Assembly: GCA_046154665.1 (NCBI GenBank)
Contig: JBJXFG010000055.1
Coordinates: 62,001 to 126,000 of the forward strand
Direction: 5' to 3'
Source of the DNA: JAFLCM01 sp046154665
GTDB lineage: Bacteria > Planctomycetota > Phycisphaerae > Phycisphaerales > UBA1924
DNA length: 64,000 nt
Shown: positions 1 through 8,014 of the stretch, piece after piece
How positions within the stretch are numbered: position 1 is the first letter of the stretch
Layout: every line of letters starts with the position of its first letter
Position numbers and translations under genes: made by a program
Notes under the pieces: model-generated
The model's input: the letters and a program-made list of their open reading frames with translations, nothing else
What the model was told of the DNA's origin: nothing
Database searches by the model: none

Positions 1-989
1 TCCCCGGCGGGCTCTTCACCGGCTCGGCCCTCGCGCCGCTGCGCGATGTGATCGCCCAGCACGATGTGCTGCACCTGCACGGCGCGTGGGGGCCGTGGAA
101 TGTGCAGCTCGGCGGAGCGGCGAAGAAGGTCCGCGTGCCGTACTTCGTCTCGATCCGCGGCATGCTCGACGACTGGTGCATGACGCAGAAGTCGCTGAAG
201 AAAACGCTGTTCCTGCGGCTCGGCGGCACGCGGTACTACGAGCAGGCAGCGAGCGTCCACCTCACCGCTCAGTTCGAGTACGAGCAGGCAAAGAAGTACT
301 TCCCGCGCGGGCGCGGCACGGTCATCCCGAACCTGCTCGACATGGAGCCGTTCAAGTCGCTCCCCGGCCCTGAGGCCGCCCGCGCCAAGTTCGCCCAGCT
401 CGGCGCGGCCAACCCGGACCACGAGCCGGTGCTGCTGTTTCTCAGCCGCATCCACGTCAAGAAGGGCATCGAGCACCTGCTGCGCGCGGTTCGGTTGTTG
501 AACGACTCCGGCACGCCGTGCCGCGCGATCATCGCGGGCAGCGGCGACGAGCCGTACGTCGCGTCGCTCAAGGCGTTGTGCACCGAGCTCAGGCTCGATG
601 ACCGCGTGTCGTTCGTGGGTTTGGTCACGGGCGACCTCAAGCTGTCGCTTTACCAAGCGTGTGACTTGTTTGTGCTGCCCACCAGCCAGGAGAACTTCGG
701 GTTTGTGTTCCCCGAGGCGCTGGCGTGCGAGACGCCGGTGGTGACGACCAAAGGCGTCGACATCTGGCCCGAGCTTGAGAGCAGCGGGGCGGCGAGGATC
801 GTCGACAACACGGCGCAAGCCACCGCCGAGGGCGTTCGCGCGATGCTGAACGCGCCGGGCGGGCGGGCGGGCCTCAAGACAGTGGGCGCGAAGGGCCGTG
901 CGTGGGTGTTTGACTGGCTGGCGCCGGAAAAGGTGATGGCGCAGTTCGAGCGGATGTACGAAGCGGGCCGCGGGCGGGTACGAGGCTGA
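1..989 (+). CDS. Glycosyltransferase family 4 (GT-B), 5' end outside window
   Basis: A retaining GT-B glycosyltransferase that would transfer a sugar from a nucleotide-sugar donor to a surface polysaccharide or glycan at the cytoplasmic membrane. The reading frame is open to the left edge (frame begins at base 3), so the GTG at base 48 is an internal Val and the true start lies upstream. Visible landmarks are LFLSRIHVKKGIEHLL at the start of the C-terminal Rossmann lobe, IIAGSGDE, and the GT4 E-x7-E motif in ENFGFVFPEAL near bases 690-720, followed by ETPVVTTKG. These are standard donor-binding features of the GT4 family. The acceptor cannot be told from the sequence. The gene upstream is not visible. 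Confidence 0.93.
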   Translation, partial: PGGLFTGSALAPLRDVIAQHDVLHLHGAWGPWNVQLGGAAKKVRVPYFVSIRGMLDDWCMTQKSLKKTLFLRLGGTRYYEQAASVHLTAQFEYEQAKKYFPRGRGTVIPNLLDMEPFKSLPGPEAARAKFAQLGAANPDHEPVLLFLSRIHVKKGIEHLLRAVRLLNDSGTPCRAIIAGSGDEPYVASLKALCTELRLDDRVSFVGLVTGDLKLSLYQACDLFVLPTSQENFGFVFPEALACETPVVTTKGVDIWPELESSGAARIVDNTAQATAEGVRAMLNAPGGRAGLKTVGAKGRAWVFDWLAPEKVMAQFERMYEAGRGRVRG

Positions 990-1025
990 TGGCGGGAAGC
1001 GAGCGCGACCGACCGCGGCGATGGC

Positions 1026-1556
1026 CTATGGAGGTCCCGCCGAGCTCACGGCCGAAGGTGGTCGCGCGGGGGGCGTGTTGGTCCCGGCGGGCGACGCTGA
1101 GGCGGTCGGCAACGGGGCCACGATCGAGATCGAGTTCACCGTCATCATCCCGAGCACCTCGCCCTCGATGACCACGCTCTGGATCGACGCGGCGCTCACC
1201 GAAGCGGGCAGCGGTACGGTCGTCTCGCCCCGCGGCAGGTGCCCCCCCCCGGCGTCGATCACCATCGTCGTCCCGTCCGCCAGGTTCGCGGTGATCCGTG
1301 CGTTCGAGACGGGCAGCCCGCGGTTCGAGATCGCTAAGCCGGTGCCGGGCACCCTGGCAAGCTCGGCCCGCGGCAGGCGGATGAGCACCCACACGGCGAG
1401 CACCGACAGGGCGAGGATGACGGCGACAATGGCGATCACGAGCTGAGAAAACGAACGCCGACGCGGCACGCCCCGTGCCCTCTCGGGCGGGGCGAACGCC
1501 GCGCCGGCTTCAGCCGTGGGACAGGGCGCACGCGTCGGAACGTTCGGCTGGATCAT
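1026..1556 (-). CDS. Hypothetical single-pass membrane protein
   Basis: About 176 residues of unknown function. A basic stretch (RRRSF) is followed by one strongly hydrophobic segment (LVIAIVAVILALSVLAVWVL), so the protein is probably anchored in the membrane with the C-terminal domain outside. The outer part looks beta-rich (ADGTTMVIDAGG, VVIEGEVLGMM) and ends in a Pro/Ala/Ser-rich tail. The start is uncertain: ATG at 1556 (MIQPNVPT) is chosen, but an in-frame ATG at 1592 exists, and neither has a clear ribosome site. It lies downstream of another exported protein on the same strand. I do not recognise a family. Confidence 0.55.
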   Translation of the reverse strand: MIQPNVPTRAPCPTAEAGAAFAPPERARGVPRRRSFSQLVIAIVAVILALSVLAVWVLIRLPRAELARVPGTGLAISNRGLPVSNARITANLADGTTMVIDAGGGHLPRGETTVPLPASVSAASIQSVVIEGEVLGMMTVNSISIVAPLPTASASPAGTNTPPARPPSAVSSAGPP

Positions 1557-1623
1557 GCGGGCATGCTCACAAGGATTGGTCCGAGCCGCCACGGCGGCGG
1601 CTTCGGACCATCTTCAATCGGAC

Positions 1624-2481
1624 CTAATCGGGAGCGTTGGCCAACATACAGATGATGAACTGCCCCTGGCCGTAGATCCATGACTCGGAGATGTCGTTGC
1701 CGTTGCCGTGGGACGCACACGCGACGGTGCAGCCCTGCGTGCAGCAGATGCCCGCTTCGGGGACGGTGCAGTTGCCCAGGACAAAGAACGGGGCGGCGAA
1801 CAGGGTGCCGTTCGGGCAGCGCGGGCACGTGCAGGAGACGCCCAGGCAGAACCGGACACGCACATGGGGGTCGGCCGGGGTGACCGGCGCATTCGGATCG
1901 GTGGCCAGCGAGAGTTGGAGTTTCTCCGCGACGGTGGCGGGGATGAGCGAGATGGCGACATGCCGCGAGCACGTCGTCACGCCGTCGACCGTGATGGTGT
2001 GCTGCACATCGGCGCGGAGGGCCCCGGCGGGGACCGCGATGCCGTCGGCACCCGCAGCCGAGCCGATCGAGAGCGTCCACAACACCTGCATATCGCCGCC
2101 GGGCTGGTTGAGGGACTCGAAGGTGATGGGCGTGTTGACCGAGGGCACGAAGGTGATGACGCCCGGCGGGTTCGACGATGCCGTGCCGTTCGCGACCACT
2201 TCCAGCAGCGGCCACGACGGCGCCCCGATGGACTGGTCCGCCGCGGGGTTGAGCAGCAGGGTCTGCCCCGTAATCGTGATGGCGGGGGGAGGGGGCGGAG
2301 GCACCGGAGGCGTGGTCGGTGCCTCTTCGGTGATCTCCGTCTCGTGCGAGTTTGTGTTCTCGCTCTGGCGCCCCCACGCCGAGCCGGGGCCGAACGCGCT
2401 GCCCCACAAGAACGCCGTCAGTGCCGCCGAAATCAAACCGAACCGAGAACGATCAGCCAAACGATTCCGCAAACTCAACAT
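1624..2481 (-). CDS. Exported protein of unknown function, Cys-rich C-terminus
   Basis: About 285 residues. The start at 2481 is chosen because GGAGG lies 6 bases upstream; a longer frame to 2532 lacks this. The N-terminus (MLSLRNRLADRSRFGLISAALTAFLWGSAF) is a likely signal peptide. A Pro-rich linker (PPVPPPPPPA) follows, then a beta-rich body with repeated ITFVPSVNTPITFES-like strands. The last 90 residues contain at least nine Cys (CLGVSCTCPRC, CTVPEAGICCTQGC), pointing to a disulfide-bonded outer domain outside the cytoplasm. I cannot assign a family. Confidence 0.65.
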   Translation of the reverse strand: MLSLRNRLADRSRFGLISAALTAFLWGSAFGPGSAWGRQSENTNSHETEITEEAPTTPPVPPPPPPAITITGQTLLLNPAADQSIGAPSWPLLEVVANGTASSNPPGVITFVPSVNTPITFESLNQPGGDMQVLWTLSIGSAAGADGIAVPAGALRADVQHTITVDGVTTCSRHVAISLIPATVAEKLQLSLATDPNAPVTPADPHVRVRFCLGVSCTCPRCPNGTLFAAPFFVLGNCTVPEAGICCTQGCTVACASHGNGNDISESWIYGQGQFIICMLANAPD

Positions 2482-2660
2482 GGGTCGCCTCCGTGAGAGA
2501 TGTGAGAAACGAAGCATGAACTCACGATCCACGGAGTAACCTGACGCGCCGAAGTTGGTCGGTCAAGTGGAAGTAACACGCATTCAGGGGATATGGTGGT
2601 GTTTGCGGCACGAGACTGAGTCTCGACAACATCCGCTCAGCATTGCCGCCCCAAAAAACG

Positions 2661-2699
2661 AGGAGCAAAAAAGAAAACACGACACGGAATCGTGTCGTG
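2661..2699 (-). terminator. Intrinsic terminator for rpsT
   Basis: A perfect 9-bp stem (2678-2686 with 2691-2699, CACGACACG/CGTGTCGTG, 4-base loop) is followed on the minus strand by a T-rich run (TTTTCTTTTTT). It lies about 110 bases past the rpsT stop. The rest of the gene-free stretch 2482-2808 holds only a short palindrome near 2611 (CGAGACT/AGTCTCG) and no coding signal. Confidence 0.85.
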
Positions 2700-2808
2700 A
2701 AAAAAAGTCGTGGATTCTGGGACACGTTCCGCGATGGCAGCGGGATCGGTCTCTTCGCAAGGCCTCAGTGACGGCTTCCAACCGCCCCTACGACCGTCGC
2801 AAGGAGGA

Positions 2809-3102
2809 TTACTTCTTGGCCTTGGTCGTCGGGCCGCCCTTGCCCATGCCCTTCAGGCGGGCCGACAGACGGCTCTTCTTGCGGGCGGCGGTGTTCTTGT
2901 GGATCACCTTCTTGCTCGCCGATTTGTCGAGCAGCTGGCACGCGGCCCGGAAGGCCTCCGTGGCACCGGCGGCGTCGCCGTGGACGAACTTGTCTTCGAA
3001 CGCCTTGAGCGAATCCCGCAGGTTCCGCAGGCGCCAGCGGTTGTAGGCGTTGTGCGTGGCGTTCTGGCGGACGCGCTTGCGAGCGGACAGAGAATGGGCC
3101 AT
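2809..3102 (-). CDS. rpsT: 30S ribosomal protein bS20
   Basis: 97 residues, the usual bS20 length. The protein binds 16S rRNA early in 30S assembly. The sequence begins MAHSLSARKRVRQNATHNAYN, with the Ser-Ala-x-Lys-Arg-x-Arg pattern typical of S20, continues as long basic helices, and contains the conserved IHKNTAARKKSRLS segment followed by a Lys/Gly-rich tail. It is a single-gene unit with its own terminator downstream. The leader (3103-3180) can fold a small GC hairpin (GCAGCC/GGCTGC) close to the start; autoregulation of S20 is known in other bacteria but is not shown here. Confidence 0.97.
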   Translation of the reverse strand: MAHSLSARKRVRQNATHNAYNRWRLRNLRDSLKAFEDKFVHGDAAGATEAFRAACQLLDKSASKKVIHKNTAARKKSRLSARLKGMGKGGPTTKAKK

Positions 3103-3424
3103 GAGACAGAGTCGCTTTCTGCAGCCGCGGAGGGGGCTGCTTCTTCATCGCTCGGGTGATCCGTGGACCGTTGCCGAGCCTTAACCGGGATGTGGGAATG
3201 CCCTCTGGGGGCGCAAGGAGGGGAGTATTGGCGGGTGGCTGGGGGGAGTCAAGCCCGGGGGAATGGCGTAGGGGATAGCGCGTAGGGTAGGTCCAGCCTG
3301 GCCGCTCGCCGTGCCCGACACCCTATCCCCCATACCGGCTGAAGGGCTTGCCCGATCGCCCGAACCTCGCTACGCTACCCGACTCGGGCCGGTTTTCCCG
3401 AAGCCGAGGACATTCCGTTTGCAC
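3103..3424. other. Intergenic region between rpsT and tRNA-Arg with an inverted repeat
   Basis: No gene is seen. It holds an imperfect inverted repeat: 3265-3283 (GGCGTAGGGGATAGCGCGT) pairs with 3318-3336. A similar element, also built on GGGATAGGG, lies at 60009-60075. Confidence 0.6.
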
Positions 3425-3498
3425 GCGGGCGTAGCTCAATTGGATAGAGCACCTGACTACGGATCAGGAGGTTGAGGGTTCGACTCCTTCCGCCCGTG
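3425..3498 (+). tRNA. tRNA-Arg(ACG)
   Basis: A complete cloverleaf: acceptor GCGGGCG (3425-3431) pairs with CGCCCGT (3491-3497, one G-U pair) with discriminator G3498. D arm GCTCAATTGGATAGAGC, anticodon stem CCTGA/TCAGG with loop CTACGGA (anticodon ACG at 3459-3461) and T arm GAGGGTTCGACTCCTTC follow. No CCA is encoded. The A34 anticodon would be edited to inosine by TadA to read CGN codons. Confidence 0.97.
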
Positions 3499-3521
3499 CT
3501 TTCCCTTCGGTATTCCGGCCT

Positions 3522-3554
3522 AAACCCTTGCCTGGCAAGGGTTTGTTTGTTTTC
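3522..3554 (+). terminator. Intrinsic terminator after tRNA-Arg
   Basis: A perfect 10-bp stem (3522-3531 with 3535-3544, AAACCCTTGC/GCAAGGGTTT, loop CTG) followed by GTTTGTTTTC. It sits 24 bases after the tRNA. Confidence 0.9.
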
Positions 3555-3605
3555 GGGCAACCGACGATCGGCTCGCGAGAGCCGGGCGCTGCCGTAGACC
3601 AGCGG

Positions 3606-4871
3606 CTACGGGCACCCCACCCCGAACACCCCAAGGAACGCGACGAGGTCCGCCGTGGTCACGATGCCGTCTCGGTTGGTGTCGCCGTTGGTGCCGGGTT
3701 GCACGGGCTGCCCGAACGCGGCGAGGATGAGCACGAGGTCGCTGGTGTTGACGGATTGATCGAAATCGAGATCGCCAGGGCAGAGGTAGCTGCGGAGGTA
3801 CTGCGAATAGGGGCCGATCTGGGTGGTGAGGGTTTCTGCGCCGCCGTAGGGAATGTTGGCGAGCGCGAGGATTTCGGCGTCGGTGAGCAGGTTGAACGCG
3901 ACGGCGGCGCCGCTGGTGTCGAAGCGGCCGCCCCAGCCGTTGTTGAATGCCGTCATCATCAGATTTGAGAACGCGCCCTGCAGCGTGGTGTGCGGGTGCG
4001 CGCCGTCGTCGACGAATCCGGCGAGCGCGTTGGTGTTGGTGGCGGTGTCGCGGTTGAAGAGCTGGATGCTGACGTTACCGATGGGGATGAACTGCCTCAG
4101 ACTCGTGTGAGTCCCGATGATCTGGGTGGTGAAGTTGTTGAGGTCGACGAGCAAGGCGTGATTGTCTCGGGCGATGGCCTCGATGCGGGTGTTGAGCTGG
4201 GCGACCGCCGAGGCCACTCGACCGCGACGCGAGGCGTTGGTGAACACGCCGCGCGAGGCCGGCACCAGGCCGAAATCCACGGCGTTGCACAGCACGATGC
4301 CCGCGCCGGTGGTGCGGATGGTCTGCACGATGGTGGTGATGTTCGCGGCCCGCGCGTTGACATAGTTGTCGATGGTGGCCTGGGACCACAGCCCCCAGTA
4401 GATGTTGAAGTAGACGCCGGTCTGCGGATTAAAGTCGTTGGCACCGACGGCGATGACGACATGCGTCACGCCGCCGAGGCCCACCTGGGCCGCGACGCCG
4501 GTGTGCTGGCCGGTGCCGATGGCGGCGGCGGAGTCGGCACCGGATCGGGCCCAGTTGGTCCAGTATCCGATTCGACGTGGTTCGCCCCACGTGGCGCCCG
4601 GCTGGCCGCCGGAAGCTTGGGAAGCGGTGGGGCCCATGTCGAGGGCGCGCTGGGTGACGAGCTGCATCGTCCAGTTGCGGGCGTAGTTGTAGGTTTCTTC
4701 GGTGTACTCATCGGTGAGGCTGTCGCCGACGGTGCCGAGCATGCGGACCTGCGCGAACGCCGAAACGGCGGCGACGTGGAGAGCGACGAGGACGAGTACG
4801 AGATTGATGAGGCGATGGTTGAGCATGTCTTGAACGAGCCCCGAGTGTGAGCGAGTGTGTCTAGAGATCAT
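3606..4871 (-). CDS. Exported SGNH/GDSL hydrolase with C-terminal dockerin-like repeats
   Basis: 421 residues. Block I GDSLTDEY (Ser51), a Gly in block II (WARSG), the block III GAND (Asn145) and block V DGAHPH (Asp289, His292) give a complete SGNH catalytic set, so it should be an active esterase or lipase-type hydrolase on ester- or acetyl-bearing polymers. The C-terminal 60 residues hold two calcium loops (DLDFDQSVNTSDL and DTNRDGIVTTADLV), the duplicated dockerin type I pattern, ending in Cys-Pro. A signal peptide starts at Met16 (base 4826), ending AFAQ, so 4826 is a likely alternative start; ribosome sites are weak at both. It would act outside the cytoplasm. Confidence 0.88.
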   Translation of the reverse strand: MISRHTRSHSGLVQDMLNHRLINLVLVLVALHVAAVSAFAQVRMLGTVGDSLTDEYTEETYNYARNWTMQLVTQRALDMGPTASQASGGQPGATWGEPRRIGYWTNWARSGADSAAAIGTGQHTGVAAQVGLGGVTHVVIAVGANDFNPQTGVYFNIYWGLWSQATIDNYVNARAANITTIVQTIRTTGAGIVLCNAVDFGLVPASRGVFTNASRRGRVASAVAQLNTRIEAIARDNHALLVDLNNFTTQIIGTHTSLRQFIPIGNVSIQLFNRDTATNTNALAGFVDDGAHPHTTLQGAFSNLMMTAFNNGWGGRFDTSGAAVAFNLLTDAEILALANIPYGGAETLTTQIGPYSQYLRSYLCPGDLDFDQSVNTSDLVLILAAFGQPVQPGTNGDTNRDGIVTTADLVAFLGVFGVGCP

Positions 4872-5048
4872 GACTTCCGCGAGCTTCGTCGGAACCCGTC
4901 GCTGACGCTCTGGGCTCGTTGGCGGCGCGGCTCGAGTTGGCGAGGCATCAAGCCTTCGTGAGGGTTCACACTATCACTTCAGGGTGCCCGGACCAAGCGG
5001 AAACCGGTCGGAAACCGAACTCTGTCTGTCCGGTATCCTCACATCACG

Positions 5049-6764
5049 ATGCCATATCTCATCCAGCAGAAATCGCCGCGGTCCGTGCTTGTCTCCGCCG
5101 TGGCGTTAAGTCTTCTTCTCGCCGCCCCGTTCGCCGGCGCTGGCGATCCACCCGGTGCCGAACCTGTGCCCGCCGTCGCGCCCGCGGCGGCACCCGAGGC
5201 CGCCGTCGCGCCCGCCGCCAATGCGCAGCAGTTCTGGCAAGGCCAGATCGACCTTCAAGCGGCCAAGCTCGACTTCGTGACTCGCTTCACGCCGGGTGCC
5301 GAGGGGCAGCCGACGACCGGCTCGATCGACATCCCGATGCAGGGCATCAACGGCGCGATGCTGAAGGACATCACGCTGACCGCGCCGAAGGCGGCCGAGG
5401 GGGGGGGCGAGGCCGCCGCCAGCCCCGGCGGCATGGTGTTCACCTTCACGTTCCCCGGCGCGCCGGACGCGGTCTTTACGATGGTGCTCGACGCCGCCGA
5501 CGCGAACAAGGCGACCGGGACGATCGCGCAGATGGGCCAGAGTTTTCCCGTGACGATGTCGCGGCTCAAAGAAGGCGAAGCTCCCAAGGGTCCGGATCGT
5601 CCGCAGCACCCCAGGCCGCCGTTCCCGTATGAAGTGGGCGAGATGAAGTTCCCCGGAGGGAAGGACGCCGAAGGCAAGGAGATCTCGCTGGCGGGCACGA
5701 TCACGCTCCCGAAGGAAGGCGGCCCGTTTCCCGGCGTGATCCTCGTGAGCGGCTCGGGCCCGCAGGACCGGGATGAAACGCTGCTGGGTCACAAGCCGTT
5801 CTTCGTTCTTGCCGATGCGTTGACGCGTGCCGGGATCGCGGTGCTGCGCTACGACGACCGCGGCGTCGGCGCTTCGACCGGCACCTTCGAGACCGCCAGC
5901 ACCGACGACTTCGTTGACGACGCGGCCGCCGCGCTCAAGGCGCTCGCCGTGCAGCCGAACATTGATCCGAAGCGTGTCGGGATCATCGGTCACAGCGAGG
6001 GCGGGCTGATCGCGCCGATCGTCGCCGCCCGCACCGAGGGCGTCGCGTTCCTGGTGCTCATGGCGGGCACCGGGCTCAACGGCAAGGACACGCTGAAATC
6101 CCAGCTCGCCGCGATCCAGCGCGCCGGCGGGATGCCCGAAGAAATGATCGCCGCGATGACCGAGGCGCAGCAGTCGTTGCTGCAACTGGTGATCGACAAC
6201 GCCGCACCCGAGCAGGTGAGCGGCGCGATGCGCAAGCTGATGGCCATGCAGCAGGGCGTCGTCGCGCCGACCCCCGAGCAAATCGCCTCGATCCCCGAAG
6301 AGATGGTGCAGAACGGGCTGAGCGGCCTCAACTCGCCGTGGATGAAGCGCTTCCTGGTGCTCGATCCGCGCGAGTCGCTGCGGAAAATCACCGCGCCGGT
6401 GCTGGCGATCAACGGCGAACTCGACACCCAGGTCATCGCGTCGATCCACCTGCCGGAGATCGGCAAGGCCCTCGACGAAGCGGGCAACAAGGACGTCACC
6501 ACACTTGGCGTCAACGGCGTGAACCACCTGTTCCAGACCGCCACCACCGGCTCGCCGACGGAGTACGCGTCGATCACCGAAACGATCAATCCTGGCGTGC
6601 TGACGAAGATCACCTCGTGGGTGCGCCAACGCACGGGACTCGAACCGATGCCCGCGCCGAGCGAGCCCAAGCCCGCGGCGGAACCGCCTGCGGCTCCCGG
6701 TGCCGCGCCCGGTGGCGAGCCTGAGCCAGTGAAGTTGCCTGAGAAGAAGGGCGAGGGGGATTGA
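5049..6764 (+). CDS. Exported alpha/beta hydrolase (serine peptidase/esterase type)
   Basis: 571 residues with a signal peptide (SVLVSAVALSLLLAAPFAGA). A beta-rich N-terminal domain of about 170 residues precedes an alpha/beta hydrolase fold. The oxyanion strand is VILVSGSGPQDRDE, followed by RYDDRGVGAS and the nucleophile elbow GHSEGG (Ser316); the likely acid is Asp459 (NGELDTQV) and the base His493 (GVNHLF). This is the layout of bacterial S33-like and YqkD-type hydrolases. The substrate is not predictable. The C-terminus is a Pro/Ala/Glu-rich tail ending in a Lys/Glu cluster. It stands alone between converging or diverging neighbours. Confidence 0.88.
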   Translation: MPYLIQQKSPRSVLVSAVALSLLLAAPFAGAGDPPGAEPVPAVAPAAAPEAAVAPAANAQQFWQGQIDLQAAKLDFVTRFTPGAEGQPTTGSIDIPMQGINGAMLKDITLTAPKAAEGGGEAAASPGGMVFTFTFPGAPDAVFTMVLDAADANKATGTIAQMGQSFPVTMSRLKEGEAPKGPDRPQHPRPPFPYEVGEMKFPGGKDAEGKEISLAGTITLPKEGGPFPGVILVSGSGPQDRDETLLGHKPFFVLADALTRAGIAVLRYDDRGVGASTGTFETASTDDFVDDAAAALKALAVQPNIDPKRVGIIGHSEGGLIAPIVAARTEGVAFLVLMAGTGLNGKDTLKSQLAAIQRAGGMPEEMIAAMTEAQQSLLQLVIDNAAPEQVSGAMRKLMAMQQGVVAPTPEQIASIPEEMVQNGLSGLNSPWMKRFLVLDPRESLRKITAPVLAINGELDTQVIASIHLPEIGKALDEAGNKDVTTLGVNGVNHLFQTATTGSPTEYASITETINPGVLTKITSWVRQRTGLEPMPAPSEPKPAAEPPAAPGAAPGGEPEPVKLPEKKGEGD

Positions 6765-6792
6765 GTGGTTCGGGCGGGCCGCGCAACGCACG

Positions 6793-7989
6793 CTACGACC
6801 GCCGAGGCTCGGCACCATCGACACGAAACATGGTCATGGGCCCCGCGTTCTTGTGGAGCTCTTTCACCCCCAGCGGCGAGAACCGCATCGATTTCACGTT
6901 CTCCGACTCCGCGAGAGCGGCGAACGCGAGCGAGCACCACACTTGGTCCGCGTCCACAATTGGCTCGATGCGCGCCGTCCGGCTGATGTCGACGCCGTAC
7001 GCGTTCTGACGCCCCAACACCGGATCGAAGCCGACGAACGCCGGCCCGGCGTGTAGCCCGACGCGCAGGCTGAAACGCTCGGTCGCACCGACTTTGCTCG
7101 GATCAATGCCCGCGATCTGTTCACGGAATCCAAGCGCCAGAAGCCCCGCACTCTCGATGTCCTCGGTGACGGCGAAGATGCCGTCCCCCCAGGTGTTGAT
7201 GATGCGGGGAATCGCGCCGGAGTTCACGACCGCTTGCTTGATGGCCCCGGAGACCTCGTGCATGAACGCCGGGACCTGCGGCTCATCGAGTCTGCTGAAG
7301 CCCTTGATGTCGGCGAAAAGCGCCGCGACGAGGCGGTGTTCGAGCAGCAAGTTGCCGCGCACCACCTGCTTCCAGCGGTGCGACGCCGCGGCCCGGATCG
7401 CTTCGGCTCCCGGCACCGATGCCGCGCCGGTCATCGGGTCCAGGCAGACGATCTCGCGCCCCATGAGCACGGCGTGCCCGACGAACGAAGTGGTGCCCCC
7501 GAGGCCATGGCCCCGTTCGCCGTCCCAGACCGCGAGCGAACGTGCGGCGAGGCCGCGCTCTCGCGCCTGCATCTCAGCCAGACCATCCATGAGGCGGGTC
7601 ACGGCGAGGAACGAGGTGCCTGAGCCCTCGAGGTACTTGCCACCGAAAATCTCGGGCTCGCTCGTTTGTCGCCGGACGTCCCAATAGCGAGCCTTCCATC
7701 GATCGTCCCAAGTGGCACCGTCTTGCTCTTGCAAGAACTCGCGCTCGACCATCGGCAGCACGATTCGAAGCCGTCCACCGCGCTTCAGCATCGCTTCGGC
7801 GAACAAGATGTCTGATCCCCGCGCCAGCGAGCACACCCCCTCGGTCGCTCCCCAGATATCGAGTTGGCGAGCGATCGCTTCGGCCACCACCTGCTCACTT
7901 GATTCCGGGAAACGCGGCGTGGGGCGGTCGGGCCGATCGAGCAAGTGCCCCGCAAACGCCACCACGCAGCAGTTGCTCGGATCGCTCAT
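6793..7989 (-). CDS. SLOG-like nucleotide-sensing domain fused to class III nucleotidyl cyclase
   Basis: 398 residues. The N-terminal half has a Rossmann-like pattern, VVAFAGHLLDRPDRP with a Gly-His after strand 1, then SLARGSDILFAEAML and RLRIVLPM, resembling SLOG/TIR-related nucleotide-binding domains. The C-terminal half (from about residue 215) is a class III cyclase: ALFADIKGFSRLDE and WGDGIFAV carry both metal-binding Asp residues. The transition-state Asn appears replaced by Ser (SRTARIEP), which I believe is common in this subgroup. The likely role is producing a cyclic nucleotide in response to a ligand bound by the SLOG part. No effector gene is adjacent. The function is inferred from the domain pairing. 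Confidence 0.75.
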   Translation of the reverse strand: MSDPSNCCVVAFAGHLLDRPDRPTPRFPESSEQVVAEAIARQLDIWGATEGVCSLARGSDILFAEAMLKRGGRLRIVLPMVEREFLQEQDGATWDDRWKARYWDVRRQTSEPEIFGGKYLEGSGTSFLAVTRLMDGLAEMQARERGLAARSLAVWDGERGHGLGGTTSFVGHAVLMGREIVCLDPMTGAASVPGAEAIRAAASHRWKQVVRGNLLLEHRLVAALFADIKGFSRLDEPQVPAFMHEVSGAIKQAVVNSGAIPRIINTWGDGIFAVTEDIESAGLLALGFREQIAGIDPSKVGATERFSLRVGLHAGPAFVGFDPVLGRQNAYGVDISRTARIEPIVDADQVWCSLAFAALAESENVKSMRFSPLGVKELHKNAGPMTMFRVDGAEPRRS

Positions 7990-8014
7990 GCGGGCAGTGT
8001 AACGCCGGGGCCTT

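Noticed and set aside
5106..6824. A 572-codon minus-strand open frame antisense to the alpha/beta hydrolase
   Set aside because: It is an Arg/His-rich shadow frame caused by high GC; the plus-strand frame has a full catalytic set.
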